Positions 1 through 11,398 of a stretch of DNA of 64,000 bases are shown here, piece by piece (the first letter of the stretch is position 1; the number at the start of each line of letters is the position of its first letter). Location: contig CM042176.1 in assembly GCA_023376005.1 (NCBI GenBank), positions 15,196,091-15,260,090 of the forward strand, written 5' to 3'. The DNA is from Doryteuthis pealeii (Eukaryota; Mollusca; Cephalopoda; Myopsida; Loliginidae). Below the pieces are notes generated by a model. It had not been told where the DNA came from. It ran no database searches and saw only the letters and a list, made by a program, of their open reading frames with translations. Both the position numbers and the translations under genes were made by a program.

Positions 1-6
1 TATATA

Positions 7-39
<33 letters not shown>

Positions 40-40
40 G
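1..40. repeat. (TA)n microsatellite
   Basis: Almost pure TA dinucleotide run at the window edge. It is the first of many TA tracts that separate the dispersed repeats in this window. Confidence 0.95.
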
Positions 41-103
41 GTGAGTCTGATTCTCAGTTTGTATATATTTATATTCGTATATATGTCATGTATTTTTATA
101 TAG

Positions 104-366
104 AGTAAAGTAAGTAAAGACGTCGGGGTGGCTTAATGTCGGTATCAGCCAATCAGCGAGGGAGTCTATCCCCTTTTCACTAGCGCTAGACCAATGAGAT
201 TATTTTTAGCGTCTGCGGTGGAGCGCCACACCTACCACCAGTTCTAACTTTACCGCACAGATCCCTGTGCTACTCATACGCTGAGTTGGCGGGGGGGCGT
301 TTTTCGAATCAGGAACCTTGTGATAACCTAGCTGAACGCTCTACCGACTGAGCTAAGCCGGCCCTA
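104..366 (-). repeat. tRNA-derived SINE, family A, near full length
   Basis: Read on the minus strand, it begins with a tRNA-like head: an A box of the form TAGCTCAGTCGG (here degraded) and a B box around TTCGA. A body follows with GCGTATGAGTAGCACAGG and GGGGATAGACTCCCTCGCTG, and the tail is GACTTTACTTACTTTA. The same layout recurs at 31539-31776, 32585-32850 and 34562-34806. This is the standard architecture of a polymerase III tRNA-derived SINE. It is non-coding and presumably dependent on a partner LINE. Confidence 0.85.
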
Positions 367-501
367 GATGTCTATAATATATATTATTTGGGATTTGGCA
401 TGAAGCATAGGATATGAAATATAAGAAACTCCGTTTTGAAATGTTAAGTTTCGTTTTATTTCATACTAATATTTCGGAGACGTTGCTCTCCTTCATCGGA
501 A

Positions 502-528
502 TAAATAGACTAACTGTTCTGTGTGTGT

Positions 529-562
<34 letters not shown>

Positions 563-580
563 GTTTTTGTTTTTGTTTTT
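502..580. repeat. (GT)n and T-rich low complexity
   Basis: Run of GT dinucleotides followed by repeated GTTTTT. The 62-codon reading frame across it is compositional noise. Confidence 0.9.
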
Positions 581-584
581 TCTA

Positions 585-802
585 CCTCCATGCTTTCTGT
601 AGTCCGCCGACACTATACCTAATGCCCCTCTCTACACATATATGCACACACGCGCACACATACATGCATATTACTACTGTAAACTGTTCATGTTCCTGAC
701 ACTAATACATTATTCTCTGTACTTGACATGAGACTTTGATGAGTTGTGGTGCACCTGAGCACTGTACACAATAAATTTCATTATTATTATTATTATTATT
801 TT
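585..802 (+). repeat. LINE 3' end with one 110-bp unit and (ATT)n tail
   Basis: It contains the LINE coding end (CTCCATGCTTTCTGTAGTCC), a CA/GCAC-rich spacer, one copy of the 110-bp unit that is tandem at 7371-8244 (CATGTTCCTGACACTAATAC to CACCTGAGCACTGTACAC), then AATAAATTTC and (ATT)n. An ATT microsatellite tail is typical of a LINE 3' terminus. This is the single-unit form of the array described at 7355-8244. Confidence 0.75.
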
Positions 803-951
803 AAATGCCTACTCTTGAACATTTTACAGCTTGATAGTTATTCCTCGTTTGTTTTTTTGTTTTTTGTTTTTTGCTATCTCTTAATTTAGGGTCACTGTGT
901 CACCGTCTTTACAGATGGTCACCTATTACTTTATTATTGTAAAATTGGCAG

Positions 952-1345
952 GTGGAATTCAGACCACACAGATTCCAAGCCCCCTTCTCATTTTCTCCAT
1001 TGTATATATATCCGTATATTCATAACAAGAGGTGGAAACAACACCATACAAGAAAACAGCTGTACGGCCATCTGCCACATATCACCCAAACCATCCGAGT
1101 AAGACGGACAAGACACGCAGGACACTGCTGGAGAAGCAAGGACGAACTCATAAGCGACGTCCTCCTGTGGAAGCCAGCACATGGGCACGCCAGTGTGGGC
1201 CGACCAGCAAAGACGTACATTGATCAGCTCTGTGCTGATACAGGATGCTGCACAGAGGACCTCCCGAGAATGATGAGCGATATGGACGGATGTAGAGAGA
1301 TTGTCATGGATATCCGCGCTGAAAGCGCGACATGATGATGATGAT
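952..1345 (+). pseudogene. LINE ORF2 C-terminal fragment with (ATG)n tail
   Basis: An open frame ending at 1335 encodes the tail of a non-LTR reverse-transcriptase polyprotein: RRTRHAGHCWRSKDELISDV, then GRPAKTYIDQLCADTGCCTE, then a D-x-x-x-W/C-R-E-x-V-x-x-IRA ending. This tail is widespread in invertebrate LINEs and follows the RT domain. Only about 100 residues remain; the RT and endonuclease domains are absent (5' truncation). The stop is followed at once by (ATG)n, the usual target-primed 3' end. An inverted partial copy lies at 61505-61765. The frame upstream of about 1020 is not LINE-derived. The identification rests on recalled family features, not a search. Confidence 0.75.
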
Positions 1346-1445
1346 GATGATATACATATATATACGCACATATTTATACCCCCGTACTCATATCTTGACA
1401 CTCACATACACTTGCATGTCCCCGTACATCCATTTGTACACCCAC

Positions 1446-1507
<62 letters not shown>

Positions 1508-1512
1508 TATTA
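1446..1512. repeat. (CA)n-(TA)n compound microsatellite
   Basis: CA dinucleotides pass into TA dinucleotides and then (ATT)n, directly abutting the foldback element at 1513. Confidence 0.95.
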
Positions 1513-1815
1513 TTATTATTTATATTTTGCTTGAAGGCAATTACAACGCGTATATCGTATAAAATTCGATGATTATAGAAAATAATCATGACAAGCGAAC
1601 TTCAGCAAGTGATCGTGCAGCGCGTAGAACATCGTACAGACTGTTTCAACTTTATCGCTGATGAGACTTAATAAAGTTGAAACAGTCTGTACGATGTTCT
1701 ACGCGTCGCACGATCGCTTGCCGAAGTTTGCTTGTCATGATTATTTTCTATAATTATCGAATGTTATACGATATACGCATTGTAATTGCCTTCAAGCAAA
1801 ATATAAATAATAATA
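1513..1815. repeat. foldback element, ~140-bp arms
   Basis: The left arm (1513-1654) and right arm (1672-1815) are near-perfect reverse complements around a 17-bp loop. The outer ends read TTGCTTGAAGGCAATTACAA followed by CGCGTA. A very similar terminus (GAAGGCAAT-ACAA-GCGTA) bounds the much larger palindrome at 3908-6953, which suggests one foldback/MITE family. No transposase frame is present. Confidence 0.8.
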
Positions 1816-1859
1816 TATACTTTATCAACAATGCTTCTAAAAACAAACATCCAAAATCT

Positions 1860-1901
<42 letters not shown>
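1860..1901. repeat. (TA)n-(GT)n microsatellite
   Basis: TA then GT dinucleotide run between two foldback elements. Confidence 0.95.
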
Positions 1902-1902
<1 letters not shown>

Positions 1903-1903
<1 letters not shown>

Positions 1904-2312
1904 GAAAATATTTTAAAATATAACAAACACAGGATGTTAGGATTAGGGGAAACAATTTTATGTGTCAATACTTGAGTATTTCGAAATTAAACCATCTTCA
2001 GGACACTATTAAGTAATGTCTTTGTAGGGGACAAAATGAAAGATGTTAAGTGTATAGTGAATGTGTGAATATGATGTTATTAACCGTTAATTTTTATATG
2101 CGCGTTTGTTTACGAAAGCCGATTACACATTCACTATACGCACATTCTCTATACACTTAACATCTTTCATTTTGTCACTCACATAAACATTACTTAAAAG
2201 TGTCCTGAAGATGGTACAATATACCGAAATGCTTAAGTATTGACACATAAAATTGTTTCCCCTGATCATAACATCCTGTGTTTGTTATATTTTTAAAATA
2301 TTTTCTTCTCAT
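1903..2312. repeat. foldback element with ~180-bp arms
   Basis: 1903-2085 pairs with 2125-2312: both arms contain TATAACAAACACAGGATGTT, GTGTCAATACTT(G)AG, CATCTTCAGGACAC and AACATCTTTCATTTTGTC in opposite orientation. The ~40-bp loop is unrelated. Each arm carries the CTGAAGAT-stem-CGAAAT signature (2205-2230 on plus, 1979-2003 on minus) discussed in the findings. Confidence 0.8.
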
Positions 2313-2339
2313 ATTGTCGGATTAATTTCCTCACCGTAT

Positions 2340-2523
2340 TTCCATATATATGTATGTATATGCATGCGTACATATATGCATATATGCATATACATATACA
2401 CATATACATACATATTTACTCAAACTTCTGTCCACATAAATCCGTAATCATCCCCATGTATACCCATATACACATATATACACATACGCCCATGTATATA
2501 TACATACATACAAACACACACAC

Positions 2524-2560
<37 letters not shown>

Positions 2561-2760
2561 CATCTACACACACATACGTACACATATATATACACACTCG
2601 CGCCCAATATGTACACCCATACACGCACTTACATCTCTGCTTATACATACATATACATATACACCTGTACATACCCCTATATATCTATGTATACATACAT
2701 ACCCAACCATATATTCATGTCCACATTCATATACACCTTAAAGTAGGTACATTTAGACAT
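2340..2760. repeat. ACAT/TATA-rich cryptic simple sequence
   Basis: Degenerate mixture of CATA, TACA and (CA)n/(TA)n units. All frames across it encode tyrosine/threonine/histidine-rich low-complexity peptides, and I see no gene. 2761-2989 is unremarkable non-repetitive sequence. Confidence 0.8.
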
Positions 2761-2989
2761 GTTTCTCCATATGAGTCCCTACATATATTTTTCTATACTA
2801 TAGGTATATATGTTAGTTTATACCCATTCTCATCCTCGTGTATACTCACATGGGTATCCACGTGACCTTCCCACAAATCCGTGAGACTACAACCCTTACT
2901 TAACTTAACTCACATATCAATATTTACCTCTGCGCATACCCAAGCTCGAATATTCCCCAATGTTCTCTTGCATGCCCCTCTATATGTCG

Positions 2990-3268
2990 GAAGCGCGTGG
3001 TGTAATGGTTAAAGTCATGGGAAATGGAATCGTCGCCCCGAGTTCAAATCCTGGATGTGATAATTGCATTTCACTTAGCGCTAATACCCTTGGGAAAGGT
3101 ATGAATCCTACTCTCCCTCCAGCTATGGATAAATAGTAGGGCAGACTGGGCTCTTTAACCTTGGTTAGGCAACTGGTCTAGGAGAAGGAAAACTCTGAAT
3201 TCAAACCAGTTGAACTCCGCTTAAGAAATTGGCGTTGTGTCACACCCTGCTCGTGCGGAGGGGTTGGT
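2990..3268 (+). repeat. tRNA-derived SINE, family B, full length
   Basis: The tRNA-like head at 2993-3055 has A box GTGGTGTAATGGTTAAAGTC and B box GAGTTCAAATCC. The body contains AGCGCTAATACCCTTGGGAA, CAGCTATGGATAAATAGTAG and GGAGAAGGAAAACTC. It ends at a TA tract. Other copies lie at 62018-62288 and 48164-48400 (minus), with fragments at 7161-7216 and 47655-47818. Confidence 0.8.
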
Positions 3269-3634
3269 AAATATATATATATATGTCTATACTAATTCTC
3301 ATTTTTATCCCTGGCCGAACTGTACTGTACACTCATATGCATACGTAGGTCCAGGGTTCACCCCCGGCTATCCCTATGAATGATCCCTCCTTCCATGTGT
3401 GCAAGGTAGATACATTTCCTTTCGCTCGCGCCCGTGGTAATAGTTATGTACCTACAGTTTTATGTCTTCTAAACTATTTCGTCACCTGTGTACATATACC
3501 TATCTATTCGTGTGTGTGCATATATGTTCACCCTTGTGCCCTCTCATATGCACGTGTCTATGCACATGCATACACACACATACCCACACACATATATGTA
3601 CATATATACACATATATATATATACACTAGAAAA

Positions 3635-3671
<37 letters not shown>
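3269..3671. repeat. TA tracts and degenerate ACAC/ATAT sequence
   Basis: Short TA runs at 3270-3285 and 3636-3671 enclose CA/TA-rich sequence without a recognisable gene. Confidence 0.7.
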
Positions 3672-3673
<2 letters not shown>

Positions 3674-3771
3674 TACAGTGTGGGATTGTTACTGTTTCAG
3701 CTTTTACTGGAACGGTGTGCCAAAATGCAGTATTATTGGAAGAGTGCTCAATATAAATAAATAGAGCTATT

Positions 3772-3836
3772 ATACAATCTTCAGGTGACGTTGTTTCAAA
3801 TGCAAAATGCATTTGAAATAATGTCACCTGAAGATA
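3772..3836. repeat. short perfect hairpin
   Basis: ATCTTCAGGTGAC at 3778 pairs with GTCACCTGAAGAT at 3822, converging on TTCAAATGC/GCATTTGAA around a 4-base turn. It looks like the core of another small foldback element. Confidence 0.75.
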
Positions 3837-3907
3837 AATAAATGGATATGTAAAACCTTTATATATTTAAAAGTAATTGGTAATTTGCTTGAAGCATTGT
3901 TAAGTAT

Positions 3908-6900
3908 GTTATAAAATAATAAAATTCGAAGGCAATACAATGCGTAAAAAATAAAGACAAAAAGATGTTTATATGTCTAATCGATTTCAAAGCGAAGCTT
4001 TATCGTCAGAGACTGATTTCAGAAATGACGTGCTTATGTTTTTTTTTATTTGTGTGGTTATAATTTCTCTTCTTATTTCCTTTTCCTCTCCTTTTTTTCC
4101 TCTCTTTCTTCTTCTCCTCCTTTATGAATGGGCGAATAACTGTAATTTCTTATTTCTCTCTTTCTTTTTTTTCTTTCTTAAAAGTTTGTTGAGAACAAGG
4201 CTGACATCCGGTAAGATGTTGCAATGTGTAGCAATGTGTAGCAACGGTGTGAGCATGTCATAATTTCAAAAACAAAAGTGAACAAATGAATAAAAACCGT
4301 TAATAGAAAAATTTTTTTTTTTTTTTTAACATACTTAGCTTTTGTTTCGCTTTCACCTTTCATTTCTTATTCTTTCTCCCTCTCTTTCTTTTTTTTTTTT
4401 GTGTATTTCTCTTCTTTTTCTTTTTTTTTTTTTTTTTTTTCCTTTATCCCCTTTGTTCTCTAATTTAAATTATTTTTTATAGTAAATAAGTAAATAAAAG
4501 ATTATCTTAAATTATGTATTAGTATTGATAGAAAAAATAAATGATTCTTTTTTTATTATTTTTTTTTTTTTTTAAGAAAATATCTTTTATGAGTACTTTT
4601 TTCTCTTTTTCTTTTAAACTTAAATAGATTAAATATTATATTAATTATATATTAAAATATCATATAATAATTACATATTAGGATTGATGTAAAATTCAAA
4701 ACAATAAAAATAAAACAAACCATTCCCCCTTAAATTTCAGATAGATTAAATATCATAAATCAAATATTTGAATTACAAAAGGCATAATGTACTGCTTCAA
4801 TTATATATTTTATTTAACTATTTTTTTTTCATTCTTTTGTTGTTATTATTTATTCTTATTTTTTTTTTTTTTTTCCCCAGTTTTCCTTAAATATTTATTA
4901 ATAGTTCTAGACTGACCGTAATCCTAAGAGGGTATTATGGTTTAAAGAAATAGTGTCATGGTTTAAAGAAATAATGTCATGTAAAGGAGTTAATAAGTAT
5001 GTCAATATTGTTAAATTAATCGTAATTAATTTTTTTTATATTTCTCTATTATCTTCTTTTCATTCTCAATCATCCCATCACTATATATATATATATATAT
5101 ATTTAATTTTAATTAAAAAAAAAAAAAAAAAAAAAAAAGGCTATATATGAAACGTGTAAATTTAGTTAATCGAGTATTCTGAGTTTAATTCTAATCTATT
5201 GATAGTTGGTAGGTTTAAAATTTATGATAGGGGAAATTATATATATATGAGAGAACATGTGTACTAAATAAACTAAAACCTATATATGGAACGTGTAAAT
5301 TTAGTTAATTATGTATTCTGTGTTTAATTCTAATCTATTGTTTATATTAGGACCTAATTTAGCTATTAATAAACTTTCTCTAATTCTGAGATTACCAATG
5401 TTGCGTATTATAGCCTCTATCTTAACTGAAAAATTTTTCAGTTAAGATAGAGGCTATAATACGCAACATTGGTAATCTCAGAATTAGAGAAAGTTTATTA
5501 ATAGCTAAATTAGGTCCTAATATAAACAATAGATTAGAATTAAACACAGAATACATAATTAACTAAATTTACACGTTCCATATATAGGTTTTAGTTTATT
5601 TAGTACACATGTTCTCTCATATATATATAATTTTCCCTATCATAAATTTTAAACCTACCAACTATCAATAGATTAGAATTAAACTCAGAATACACGATTA
5701 ACTAAATTTACACGTTTCATATATAGCCTTTTTTTTTTTTTTTTTTTTTTAATTAAAATTAAATATATATATATATATATATAGTGATGGGATGATTGAG
5801 AATGAAAAGAAGATAATAGAGAAATATAAAAAAAATTAATTACGATTAATTTAACAATATTGACATACTTATTAACTCCTTTACATGACATTATTTCTTT
5901 AAACCATGACACTATTTCTTTAAACCATAATACCCTCTTAGGATTACGGTCAGTCTAGAACTATTAATAAATATTTAAGGAAAAGTGGGGAAAAAAAAAA
6001 AAAAAATAAGAATAAATAATAACAACAAAAGAATGAAAAAAAAAATAGTTAAATAAAATATATAATTGAAGCAGTACATTATGCCTTTTGTAATTCAAAT
6101 ATTTGATTTATGATATTTAATCTATCTGAAATTTAAGGGGGAATAGTTTGTTTTATTTTTATTGTTTTGAATTTTACATCAATCCTAATATGTAATTATT
6201 ATATGATATTTTAATATATAATTAATATAATATTTAATCTATTTAAGTTTAAAAGAAAAAGAGAAAAAAGTACTCATAAAAGATATTTTCTTAAAAAAAA
6301 AAAATAATAATAAAAAAGAATCATTTATTTTTTCTATCAATACTAATACATAATTTAAGATAATCTTTATTTACTTATTTACTATAAAAAAAATAATTTA
6401 AATTAGAGAACAAAGGGGATAAAGGGGAAAAAAAAAAAAAAAAAAAAGAAAAAGAAGAGAAATAACACAAAAAAAAGAAAGAGAGGGAGAAAGAATAAGA
6501 AATGAAAGGTGAAAGCGAAACAAAAGCTAAGTATGTTAAAAAAAAAAAAAAATTTTCTATTAACGGTTTTTTATTCATTTGTTCACTTTTGTTTTTGAAA
6601 TTATGACATGCTCACACCGTTGCTACACATTGCTACACATTGCAACATCTTACCGGATGTCAGCCTTGTTCTCAACAAACTTTTAAGAAAAAAAAGAAAG
6701 AGAGAAATAAGAAATTACAGTTATTCGCCCATTCATAAAGGAGGAGAAGAAGAAAGAGAGGAAAAAAAGGAGAGGAAAAGGAAATGAGAAGAGAAATTAT
6801 AACCACACAAATAAAAAAAAACATAAGCACGTCATTTCTGAAATCAGTCTCTGACGATAAAGCTTCGCTTTGAAATCGATTAGACATATAAACATCTTTT

Positions 6901-6953
6901 TGTCTTTATTTTTTACGCATTGTATTGCCTTCGAATTTTATTATTTTATACTT
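3908..6953. repeat. 3.05-kb spacerless palindrome (foldback element)
   Basis: Bases 3908-5433 are mirrored by 5434-6953 with no spacer; the axis lies inside CTGAAAAATTTTTCAG at 5426-5441. The arms differ by a few substitutions (for example C/T within CAAACCATTCCCCC) and by homopolymer length, so they have diverged slightly rather than being identical. The sequence is very AT-rich. Mirror-image reading frames (3973-4263 and 6672-6887; 4953-5150 and 5685-5912) carry low-complexity or unrecognised peptides, and no transposase is seen. The termini share the GAAGGCAAT-ACAA-GCGTA motif with the element at 1513-1815. Confidence 0.85.
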
Positions 6954-7005
6954 TATATATTTATTTTATTATATTTTATTATATTATATTATATTATATT
7001 TATAT

Positions 7006-7051
<46 letters not shown>

Positions 7052-7062
7052 TATATATGCTG
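6954..7062. repeat. (TA)n and TTATA tract
   Basis: TTTATTATA repeats passing into TA dinucleotides. 7080-7145 holds a degenerate copy of the dispersed ATTTAATGCCGAAACC repeat seen also near 16270 and 26690. Confidence 0.9.
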
Positions 7063-7160
7063 GGTATATATAGATAGGTTTTATCTTTTGATTTATTTAA
7101 TGTCAAGACGCCCTTCGTGGTTTATTTAATGCCGAAACCATCCTTCTAGAGGAACAGTAA

Positions 7161-7216
7161 TGGTACTATTCAGCCCATAGCTGGGAGATTAGGTGTTTCA
7201 TACCTTTCCCCGAGGG
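7161..7216 (-). repeat. SINE family B fragment
   Basis: Reverse complement of the central body of family B: TAATACCC(T)CGGGGAAAGG through CAGCTATGGGCTGAATAG. Confidence 0.65.
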
Positions 7217-7354
7217 TATTAGTCCGAAAAAATAAAATGGTAAACTAATCAAATTTTCAAATTGGCAGAAAATGCGTAGATTTTAAATATTTATTTTAAA
7301 TTTGATTCTTTCTTTACTTTCATAAATAACATTTTCATTTTAATCTAAATTTAA

Positions 7355-8244
7355 TAATAATGAAATTTATTGTGTACAGTACTCAGGTGCACCACCACTC
7401 ATCAAAGTCTCATGTCTAGTACATAGAATAATGTATTAGTGTCAGGAACATGAATAGTGTACAGTAATAATATACATGTATGTGTACAGTGCTCAGGTGC
7501 ACCACCACTCATCAAAGTCTCATGTATAATACACAGAATAATGTATTAGTGTCAGGAACATGAACAGCGTACAGTAATAATATACATGTATGTGTACAGT
7601 GCTCAGGTGCACTACAACTCATCAAAGTCTCATGTCTAGAACATAGAATAATGTATTAGTGTCAGGAACATGAATAGTGTACAGTAATAATATACATGTA
7701 TGTGTACAGTGCTCAGGTGCACCACCACTCATCAAAGTCTCATGTATAATACACAGAATGATGTATTAGTGTCAGGAACATGAACAGCGTACAGTAATAA
7801 TATACATGTATGTGTACAGTGCTCAGGTGCACTACAACTCATCAAAGTCTCATGTCTAGAACATAGAATAATGTATTAGTGTCAGGAACATGAATAGTGT
7901 ACAGTAATAATATACATGTATGCGTACTGTGTTCAGGTGCACCACAACTCATCAAAGTCTCATGTCTATTACATAGAATAATGTATTAGTGTCAGGAACA
8001 TGAACAGCGTACAGTAATAATATACATGTATGTGTACAGTGCCCAGGTGCACTACAACTCATCAAAGTCTCATGTCTATTACATAGAATAATGTATTAGT
8101 GTCAGGAACATGAATATTGTACAGTAATAATATACATGTATGTGTACAGTGCTCAGGTTCACCACAACTCATCAAAGTCTCATGTCTAGAACATAGAATA
8201 ATGTATTAGTGTCAGGAACAGGAACAGTAATAATATACATGTAT
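7355..8244 (-). repeat. eight 110-bp tandem repeats in a LINE 3' UTR
   Basis: Units begin at about 7371, 7481, 7591, 7701, 7811, 7921, 8031 and 8141, a strict 110-bp period; the last is truncated. Each unit contains GTGCTCAGGTGCACCACCAC, TCATCAAAGTCTCATGTCTA and TAATGTATTAGTGTCAGGAA. On the minus strand the array follows the LINE coding end at 8280-8490 and finishes in AATAAATTTC(ATT)n, so it sits in the 3' UTR. The copy at 585-802 has only one unit. Confidence 0.85.
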
Positions 8245-8530
8245 GTGTGCGTGTGCGTGCATATGTGTGTGTGGGGGTATCAGGTATAACGTTGGCGGAC
8301 TACAGGAAGCATGGAGGCTTTGAAAGATGCAGTTTCGGCAGCCCACAACGGACGCAGGCAGCTTATTCCATGCCTGGGAAACTCTGACCGTGAAAAAATG
8401 TTTCCGAAAGTCATGTGAGCTATGCTGTTTTCTGACTTAGTAGGCATGCCCATATGTGTTAGAAACATGGAGATCAAAAAGGTGCTCAAGTTTGCTGTTG
8501 TTAAGATGATTAATGACCTTATGAGCGTTT
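8245..8530 (-). pseudogene. LINE ORF2 C-terminal remnant
   Basis: In the minus-strand frame with frameshifts removed by eye, the sequence resembles the usual last ~60 residues of CR1/L2-like LINE polyproteins: FF-x-V-R-V then W-N-x-L-P-A-S-V-V followed by F(K/Q)SLHAS. The open frame at 8280-8489 covers part of it out of register. The RT and endonuclease domains are missing. The 110-bp array follows directly as 3' UTR. A mirrored, noisier copy is at 10195-10450, where the residues NKLPASLWAA and FKASMLPES are readable in one frame. Confidence 0.6.
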
Positions 8531-8596
8531 TATGCCCTGATGAGCTTATTATTATGAGCGTATTTTATTAATTTCTTTTTAATCTTATTAGTTTTA

Positions 8597-9286
8597 CTCA
8601 CAAGAATATGCACCCTCTGGGCGTAAGTATTTAAATTTTAAGGTAATGAAATATATTTAATTAGAATGTCTAACGAAATTAAATAAGAACGCATATAAAA
8701 AGATTACCCATTTTTTAGTTAAATCTCAATTGGTTTCTAGGAGGATACCGGTCCTCGCCAAATCAGCGTATAAGTAGCACAGGGATCTGTGCGGTACAGT
8801 AACGAGCTGATGGTAGGTGTGGCGCTCCACCTCAGACGCTAAAACAATCTCCTTGGTCTAGTGCTATTGAAAAGGGGATAGACTCCCTCGCTGACTGGTT
8901 GATATCGACTTTAGGCCGCCCCGTCGACTTTACTTTTTACACTAAGTAATTATTTATTAAACCTGGTTTTGTTAAAACTAGTATGCAAATTAACCACACT
9001 ATATATTATGTAAACCTTTATTTCTTAGTGATATATAAGACACATTGCAAGATTTTAAACGTACCAATAACATCGTTTGTTTTGAGGCAAATCTAACTCA
9101 GATTTTCACAGAGACATCGTTAATAAATAAGATTTATTCTATGTATTAATGATTTTGACTATAAATTAAATACTCATTGATAAACTTAAGCAATTTCTGG
9201 GGATATTGTGACGTAAGCAATTACGTAGTTTCGGTTACAGACAGACAAAAACCGAATCTCTATTATAGTAAGATTTCAACCTAAAA
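8597..9286 (-). mobile_element. non-autonomous Helitron-like element with nested SINE
   Basis: On the minus strand the 5' end is TCTTACTATAATAGAGATTC followed by GGTTTTTGTCTGTCTGTAAC. The 3' end is TACGCCCAGAGGGTGCATAT (a short hairpin) then TCTTGTGAG, a degraded CTAG. TC at the 5' end and a subterminal hairpin before CTRR are diagnostic of Helitrons. There is no Rep/helicase frame, so it is non-autonomous. A family A SINE is inserted at 8733-8952. Better-preserved relatives are at 40407-41046 and 30046-31347. Confidence 0.65.
8733..8952 (+). repeat. SINE family A, 5'-truncated
   Basis: Begins in the B-box region (GATACCGGTCCTCGCC) and continues through the body to GTCGACTTTACTTTT. The A box is absent. 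It lies inside the Helitron-like element. Confidence 0.8.
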
Positions 9287-9443
9287 TAATGGTTGACATT
9301 ATTTCAAAAGAAATTTTCCAGTAAAAAAGTAGCCAAGGGAAATAACTTTGCAAAGTCTTTATAAGAGTTGTTCCTTGCCGCAATATTTCCCTTGGCTCTT
9401 TTTTATGGAAAAATTTCCTATTTGAAATAAATGTCAACCATTA

Positions 9444-10135
9444 TTTTAGGTTGAAATTTACTATAATAGAGATTCGGTTTGTCTTCTGTAACCGAACTAC
9501 GTATTGTCTTACGTCCACAATACCCAGAAATTGCTTTAAGTTTATCATGAGTATTTAATTATAGTCAATAATCAATTTAATAGCATAGAATAAATCTTAT
9601 TTATTAACGAGTTCTCTTGAAAATCTGAGTTAGATTTTGCCTCAAAACAAACGATGTTATTGGTACGTTTAAAATCTTGCATGTGTCTTATATATCACTA
9701 AGAAATAAAGGTTTTACATAATATATAGTGTGGGTAAAGTTTGCATACTAGTTTTAACAAAACCAGGTTTAATAAATAATTAACTTAGTGTAAAAAGTAA
9801 GTCGACGGGGCGGCCTAAGCGATATCAACCAGTCAGGAGGGAGTCTATCCCCTTTCAATCAATCAGCACTAGACCAAGAATTGTTTTAGCGTCTGAGGTG
9901 GAGCGCCCACACGCTACATCAGCTCGTTACTGTAAGCGCACAGATCCCTTTGCTACTTATACGCTGATTTTGGCGAGACCGGTATCCTCTAGTCAAACGC
10001 AATTGAGGATTTTAATCTAAAAAATGGTAATCTTTTTATATCGTCTTTATTTAATTTCGTTAGACATTCTAAATTAAATATATTTCATTACCTTACATTT
10101 AAATACTTACGCCCAGAGGGTGCATATTTTGTGAT
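9444..10135 (+). mobile_element. mirror copy of Helitron-like element
   Basis: Reverse copy of 8597-9286, with the nested SINE at 9792-9992 on the minus strand. The indel-rich sequence suggests an assembly duplicate rather than an independent insertion. Confidence 0.6.
9792..9992 (-). repeat. SINE family A (mirror copy)
   Basis: Reverse copy of 8733-8952, with small indels and a duplicated TCAATCAATCA in the body. Confidence 0.75.
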
Positions 10136-10184
10136 AAAACTAATAAGATTAAAAAGAATTAAATAAAATACGCTCATAATCAAT

Positions 10185-11398
10185 AAGCTCATCAGGGCAT
10201 AAAACCGCTGCAATAAGGTCAATTAATCATCTAACAACACAAACTTGAGCACCTTTTTGATCTCCATGTTTCTAACACAATGGGCCATGCCTACTAAGTC
10301 AGAAAACAGCATAGCTCACATGACTTTCGGACATTTTTTCAACGGTCAGAGTTTCCCCAGGCATCGGAATAAGCTGCCTGCGTCGTTGTGGGCTGCGAAA
10401 CTGCAATCTTTCAAAGCCTCCATGCTTCCTGAGTCCGCCAACGTATACCTGATACCCCACACACACATATGCACGCACACGCACACATACAGTATATTAT
10501 TACTGTTCCTGTTCCTGAACTAATACATTATTCTATGTTCTAGACATGAGAACTTTGAGATGAGTTTGTGGTGAACCTGAGCACTGTACAAAATCATGTA
10601 TATTATTACTGTATCAATATTTCATGTTCCTGACACTAATACATTTTCTATGTAAAGACATGAGAACTTTGGATGAGTTGTTAAAGTGGCCCTGGGCACT
10701 GTACACATACGATGTTATACTATTACTGTACGCTGTTCATGTTACTGACACTAATACATTATTCTATGTTAATAGACATGAGACTTTGATAGTTGTGGTG
10801 CACCTGACAACAGTACGCATACATGTATATTAATTACTGTACACTATTCATGTTCCTGACACTAATCATTATTCTATGTTCTAGACATGAGACTTGAATG
10901 AGTTGTAGTGCACTGAGCACTGTACACATACATGTATAAATATGTAACGCTGTTCATGTTCCTGTTACACTAATACATCATTCTGTGTATTATACATGAG
11001 ACCTTTGATGAGTGGTGGGTGACCTGAGCACTGTAAAATACGATGTATATTTATTACGGTAAGCACTATCATTGTTCTCCTGACACTAAATAACATTATT
11101 CTATGTTCTAGACAACATGAGACTTTGATGATTGTAGTGGCCTGGAGCACTGTATCACATACAGGTATATTATGGTACTAGTACGCTGTTTCATGTTCCT
11201 GACACTAATACATTATTGCTGTGTATTATCATGAAGACTTGTGAATGAGTGGTGGTGCACCTGAAGCACTGTACAATACATGTATATTATTACTGTACAC
11301 TATCATTGTTCGCTGACATCTAATACATTATTCTATTCTATTATAGAACATGAGATTTGATGAGTGGTGGTGCACTGAGTACTGTACACAATAGATTT
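10185..11398 (+). repeat. mirror copy of LINE end and 110-bp array
   Basis: The LINE coding remnant (10195-10450) is followed by about eight irregular copies of the 110-bp unit. Irregular spacing and single-base losses distinguish it from the strict period at 7371-8244. It ends in CACAATAGATTTTC at the gap. Confidence 0.75.

Noticed and set aside
1332..1562. Frame beginning with six methionines
   Set aside because: It is the (ATG)n tail of a LINE followed by CA/TA microsatellite.
3973..4263. 96-codon frame in the palindrome arm as a protein
   Set aside because: Mostly phenylalanine/leucine/serine from pyrimidine runs; its mirror at 6672-6887 ends differently because of homopolymer changes.
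9340..9386. Sequencing-adapter remnant in the fold-back centre
   Set aside because: I looked for the common hairpin-adapter pattern of CT-rich then GTTGTTGTT; only a short GTTGTT is present, so no adapter can be claimed.
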